The notes under the pieces are model-generated. The model saw only the letters and a list, made by a program, of their open reading frames with translations, was not told where the DNA came from and searched no databases. DNA of 7,508 bases, taken from the NCBI GenBank assembly GCA_001780825.1, contig MFIX01000112.1, positions 30,193 to 37,700 on the forward strand, in the 5' to 3' direction. Position 1 is the first letter of the stretch, and the number at the start of each line of letters is the position of its first letter. This DNA comes from Candidatus Glassbacteria bacterium RIFCSPLOWO2_12_FULL_58_11. Lineage in GTDB: Bacteria > Gemmatimonadota > Glassbacteria > GWA2-58-10. The translations under genes and the position numbers were made by a program. Of this stretch, positions 5,413-7,508 are shown piece by piece.

Positions 5413-6531
5413 ATGGCTGAAAAATTATCCAAAATGTACTTTACCTCCGGCGGCCGGGTATTCCCGGAGAAAGCCGAGGTCCTGGGCTTGCGCTTTGAAA
5501 AAGTGGAGGACCTGCGCTACGGGACCAACCCCACCCAGGGCGCGGCATTCTACCGGCCTGTTTCCGGGCCGGCCGGGGCGGTGATCGGCGGGATGGAGCT
5601 GCTTAAAACCGGCAAGGGGGGCTTAAGCCAGACCAACCTCGAGGACATCCACCACGCCCTGGGTATCGTCAAATATTTCGAGCGGCCGGCCTGCGCGGTG
5701 ATGAAACACCTGAACCCCAGCGGGGCCGCGGTGCAGTTCGCTGAGGAACCCCAGGTGGAGGTGTACCGCAAGGCGCGTGACTGTGACTCCAGGGCCGCGT
5801 TCGGCTCGGTTGTCGCTTTCAACACTATTGTCACCGCGGATACTGCCGCTGAGATCATGTCCACCATAGTCGAGGGTGTGGTCGCCCCGGCTTACGAGGC
5901 TGAGGCGCTAGATCTGTTCGAGGATTTCGAGCGATTCGGCCGCAACCGTCACCTGCGGGTGATCCGCATTCCGAATCTGGACAAGCTGCCCCGCTTCGAA
6001 GGCGATGAGACCTTCGGAGTCCGGGAGATCAAGGTGTTCGGCGATGGCTCGCTGGTGGTGGCGGACCCGTTCCTGACCGCGATCCGCGGCCCGCAGGACC
6101 TGAAACCGGCCCGTGCCGAGGGGAAAGACGGCACCGCTGTCGAATGCTCGAAAAACCCCACACCGGCCCAGGCGCGGGACCTGCTGTTCGCCTGGTATGT
6201 CAATTTCAACGTGCGCTCCAATGGCGTGGTGATCGCGCGCGAGGGCCGCAGCCTGGCGGTCGGCACAGGCCAGCAGGATCGCGTGGGCGCCGTGGAGCAG
6301 GCTATCGCCAAGGCTGTAAACTATTCCGGCGCGGAATCGCTCAAAGGTTCGGCCCTGAGCTCCGATGGCTTCTTCCCCTTCCGGGACTCGATAGAAATCT
6401 GCGCCCGGGCCGGGATCGCCTCGATCATCCAGCCGGGCGGCAGCCTGCGGGACTGGGAGGTAGTCGAGGCCTGCAATGAGTTCGGCATCGCGATGGTCTT
6501 TACCGCCGAGCGCTGCTTCTCGCATCATTAA
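5413..6531 (+). CDS. purH: Stand-alone AICAR transformylase (PurH C-terminal domain)
   Basis: This is a cytoplasmic enzyme of purine biosynthesis. It transfers the formyl group of 10-formyltetrahydrofolate to AICAR to give FAICAR (EC 2.1.2.3). The protein is 372 residues and contains only the AICARFT domain. Landmarks are LRYGTNPTQ (34-42), the catalytic Lys-His in MKHLNPSG (K98, H99), DCDSRAAFGSVVAFN (123-137), VGTGQQDRV (283-291), SSDGFFPFRDSIE (316-328) and SIIQPGGSLRD (337-347). Canonical bifunctional PurH is about 510-530 residues, with an N-terminal MGS-type IMP cyclohydrolase. Here only about 33 residues precede LRYG and nothing upstream encodes that domain. IMP cyclohydrolase must therefore be supplied by another gene. 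The ATG is preceded by AAAGGCAG, a modest ribosome site; Met8 is an alternative start. The symbol is given for the domain; strictly it is half of PurH. Confidence 0.9.
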   Translation: MAEKLSKMYFTSGGRVFPEKAEVLGLRFEKVEDLRYGTNPTQGAAFYRPVSGPAGAVIGGMELLKTGKGGLSQTNLEDIHHALGIVKYFERPACAVMKHLNPSGAAVQFAEEPQVEVYRKARDCDSRAAFGSVVAFNTIVTADTAAEIMSTIVEGVVAPAYEAEALDLFEDFERFGRNRHLRVIRIPNLDKLPRFEGDETFGVREIKVFGDGSLVVADPFLTAIRGPQDLKPARAEGKDGTAVECSKNPTPAQARDLLFAWYVNFNVRSNGVVIAREGRSLAVGTGQQDRVGAVEQAIAKAVNYSGAESLKGSALSSDGFFPFRDSIEICARAGIASIIQPGGSLRDWEVVEACNEFGIAMVFTAERCFSHH

Positions 6532-6603
6532 TCGAAACGTTCGAGAAATGAACTTCCATAAGGCAAGCCCCGAAAAATCAGGGCGAGCTACGGCGTAACT
6601 TGT

Positions 6604-6681
6604 TAAATCCCCCCTGGCCCCCCTTTGCTAAAGGGGGGAAACCGCCTCCCCCTTTGAAAAAGGGGGAGCGAGGGGGATTTA
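6604..6681. repeat. Y-shaped C-tract/G-tract dispersed repeat (MITE-like)
   Basis: The perfect 10-bp terminal inverted repeat TAAATCCCCC (6604-6613) / GGGGGATTTA (6672-6681) encloses two hairpins. One is CCCCCCTTT/AAAGGGGGG (6618-6626/6630-6638, GCT loop); the other is CTCCCCCTTT paired with AAAGGGGGAG (6646-6655/6659-6668, GAA loop). Short unpaired linkers join them, giving a three-arm shape. From general knowledge, repeats built of AAATCCCCC and CCCCCTTT blocks are widely scattered in many bacterial genomes and metagenomes, so this is likely a copy of such a non-autonomous element. The termini are palindromic with each other, so a target duplication cannot be identified with confidence. It lies between the AICAR transformylase and the next gene. 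Confidence 0.7.
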
Positions 6682-6699
6682 GCTGTAAAGTATGTTCAA

Positions 6700-6715
6700 C
6701 CGGTCCACTGACCGG
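6700..6715 (+). other. Short hairpin in the leader of the last gene
   Basis: CCGGTC (6700-6705) and GACCGG (6710-6715) form a 6-bp perfect hairpin with a CACT loop. It ends 12 nt before the GGAG ribosome site (6728-6731). It could be a leader structure or a dyad operator. With a 6-bp stem, chance is a fair alternative. Confidence 0.25.
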
Positions 6716-6736
6716 CAGTAGATCATTGGAGATCGA

Positions 6737-7508
6737 ATGTCATCCCGTACATACTGGCTGGAACTGCGGGAGAAGATCGTATTCAGCCTGCTAACCCTTT
6801 TGCTGACTTTCGGGGCGCTGGCCCTTGAGTTCCGCTACAATTATGTGGAGAAAGCAATCGGGCGCTACCTGGCCTGGCATAACCTCAGCCGTCAGGAGTC
6901 CGGCCAGATCTGGGACACGGTATCGGTGAGCGAGACCGTACAGCAGCAGCTCGAAGACCTGGTGCGCACCCGCAAGCAGCAGACCTCCCTGGATGAGCAG
7001 ACAATCCGGGAGATCGAAGACCTGATCGAGCTGGTTTACGCTCGCGAGAAAGTGATCCTGGGCCGGGATCAGTTCCTCGAGCTGTATAACCGCTTGCCCC
7101 TCTACCAGAAAACCCTGATCATCGAGCCTATCGAGCTGCTCGATCTGATCGGCAAGCTGGCCGGCTGGCAGCGCACCCTGATCGAGTTCTCCGAGGGCAA
7201 CCTCAATTTCTACCTGATCGATGGGATGAACAACGTGCTCGAGCAACGAAGCCTGGGCGCCGAGTTTGTCAATTTCCTCCTGATGGAAAAACAGTCGCGC
7301 GCCTCCGGGCTGGATGGGATAAGCTCGTTCAATGGTCCGCGCTATTCCGCGGCCGCCTTTTACGAGGCCTGGTCCCGGCTCGATCCGCAGCAGAGAAACG
7401 CCATCCCTTTAAGTGAGGATGAGCTGATCGCCTGGCGCTACCGTCTCCAGCGCGTGGCGGTCAACCACGGCTCGCTGATCGGCGACCGGATGGAAATTGG
7501 CTTCGAGC
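6737..7508 (+). CDS. Membrane-anchored protein of unknown family, 3' end outside window
   Basis: An open frame of at least 257 codons runs off the window end without a stop. The ATG at 6737 has GGAG at 6728-6731, 5 nt upstream. The N-terminus (MSSRTYWLELREK) is followed by one hydrophobic helix at about residues 14-30 (IVFSLLTLLLTFGALAL). This would anchor the protein in the inner membrane with the rest outside the cytoplasm. Residues about 60-130 are highly charged and helical (QQQLEDLVRTRKQQ, TIREIEDLIELVYAREK), suggesting a coiled-coil or helical bundle. Later segments (NFYLIDGMNNVLEQRSLG, LIAWRYRLQRVAVN) are mixed alpha/beta in character. Codon use resembles the neighbours. I do not recognise the family; an envelope protein or the sensory part of a larger protein is possible. 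Confidence 0.75.
   Translation, partial: MSSRTYWLELREKIVFSLLTLLLTFGALALEFRYNYVEKAIGRYLAWHNLSRQESGQIWDTVSVSETVQQQLEDLVRTRKQQTSLDEQTIREIEDLIELVYAREKVILGRDQFLELYNRLPLYQKTLIIEPIELLDLIGKLAGWQRTLIEFSEGNLNFYLIDGMNNVLEQRSLGAEFVNFLLMEKQSRASGLDGISSFNGPRYSAAAFYEAWSRLDPQQRNAIPLSEDELIAWRYRLQRVAVNHGSLIGDRMEIGFE

Noticed and set aside
6532..6544. Small dyad TCGAA-ACG-TTCGA directly after the AICAR transformylase stop as a terminator.
   Set aside because: The stem is only 5 bp and no T tract follows.
6600..6794. A 64-residue plus-strand open frame rich in Pro, Gly and Lys.
   Set aside because: It is the translation of the C/G-tract repeat and reads into the start of the real downstream gene in another frame; no ribosome site is seen.
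6791..7246. A 151-residue minus-strand open frame (Gln/Leu-rich) opposite the last gene.
   Set aside because: It is a shadow of the plus-strand gene, whose start has a good ribosome site and whose frame stays open to the window end with a sensible anchor helix.

Overview
The window (7,508 bp, GC-rich) looks like chromosome from a Gram-negative, probably uncultured bacterium. The grounds are strong purine-rich Shine-Dalgarno sites, a lipoprotein with a Thr after the lipobox Cys, an SSS-family Na+ symporter, a DUF5060-type sugar-active lipoprotein and several kinds of palindromic intergenic repeats. An FCB-group or Latescibacterota/Glassbacteria-like source fits, but this is only an impression from gene style and was not tested.

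Layout. (1) 2-297, +: C-terminal end of a nitroreductase, cut by the window edge and carrying an apparent one-base frameshift in a G run near 97-100. (2) 438-2369, +: a two-gene unit of an SSS sodium:solute symporter and, 21 bp later, a small two-helix membrane protein, closed by an intrinsic terminator at 2406-2437. (3) 2480-2571: a striking GC-rich palindromic element that folds into a perfect four-arm junction with no unpaired base at the junction. (4) 2629-3372, -: a class I SAM-dependent methyltransferase, convergent with the symporter unit. (5) 3639-5156, +: a lipoprotein with a DUF5060 module, a glycosidase-like barrel and a C-terminal beta domain, divergent from the methyltransferase. 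(6) 5199-5278: a REP-like pair of inverted hairpin units beginning with GTAG. (7) 5413-6531, +: a stand-alone AICAR transformylase, i.e. PurH without its IMP cyclohydrolase half. (8) 6604-6681: a Y-shaped C-tract/G-tract repeat element. (9) 6737 to the window end, +: a membrane-anchored protein of unknown family, cut by the window edge.

How the genes fit together. The symporter and its small partner almost certainly form one transcription unit for uptake of a solute, perhaps a sugar. The DUF5060 lipoprotein is the kind of enzyme that could release sugars outside the cytoplasm, but it is on a separate transcription unit and the link is only suggestive. AICAR transformylase is a purine biosynthesis step and needs an IMP cyclohydrolase encoded elsewhere. 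There is no sign of a phage, CRISPR array, toxin-antitoxin or defence locus. The most unusual content lies in the intergenic DNA: three structurally different multi-hairpin elements within about 4.2 kb. The 92-bp four-arm element, which can pair in two equivalent ways by shifting its junction by 3 bp, most deserves follow-up.
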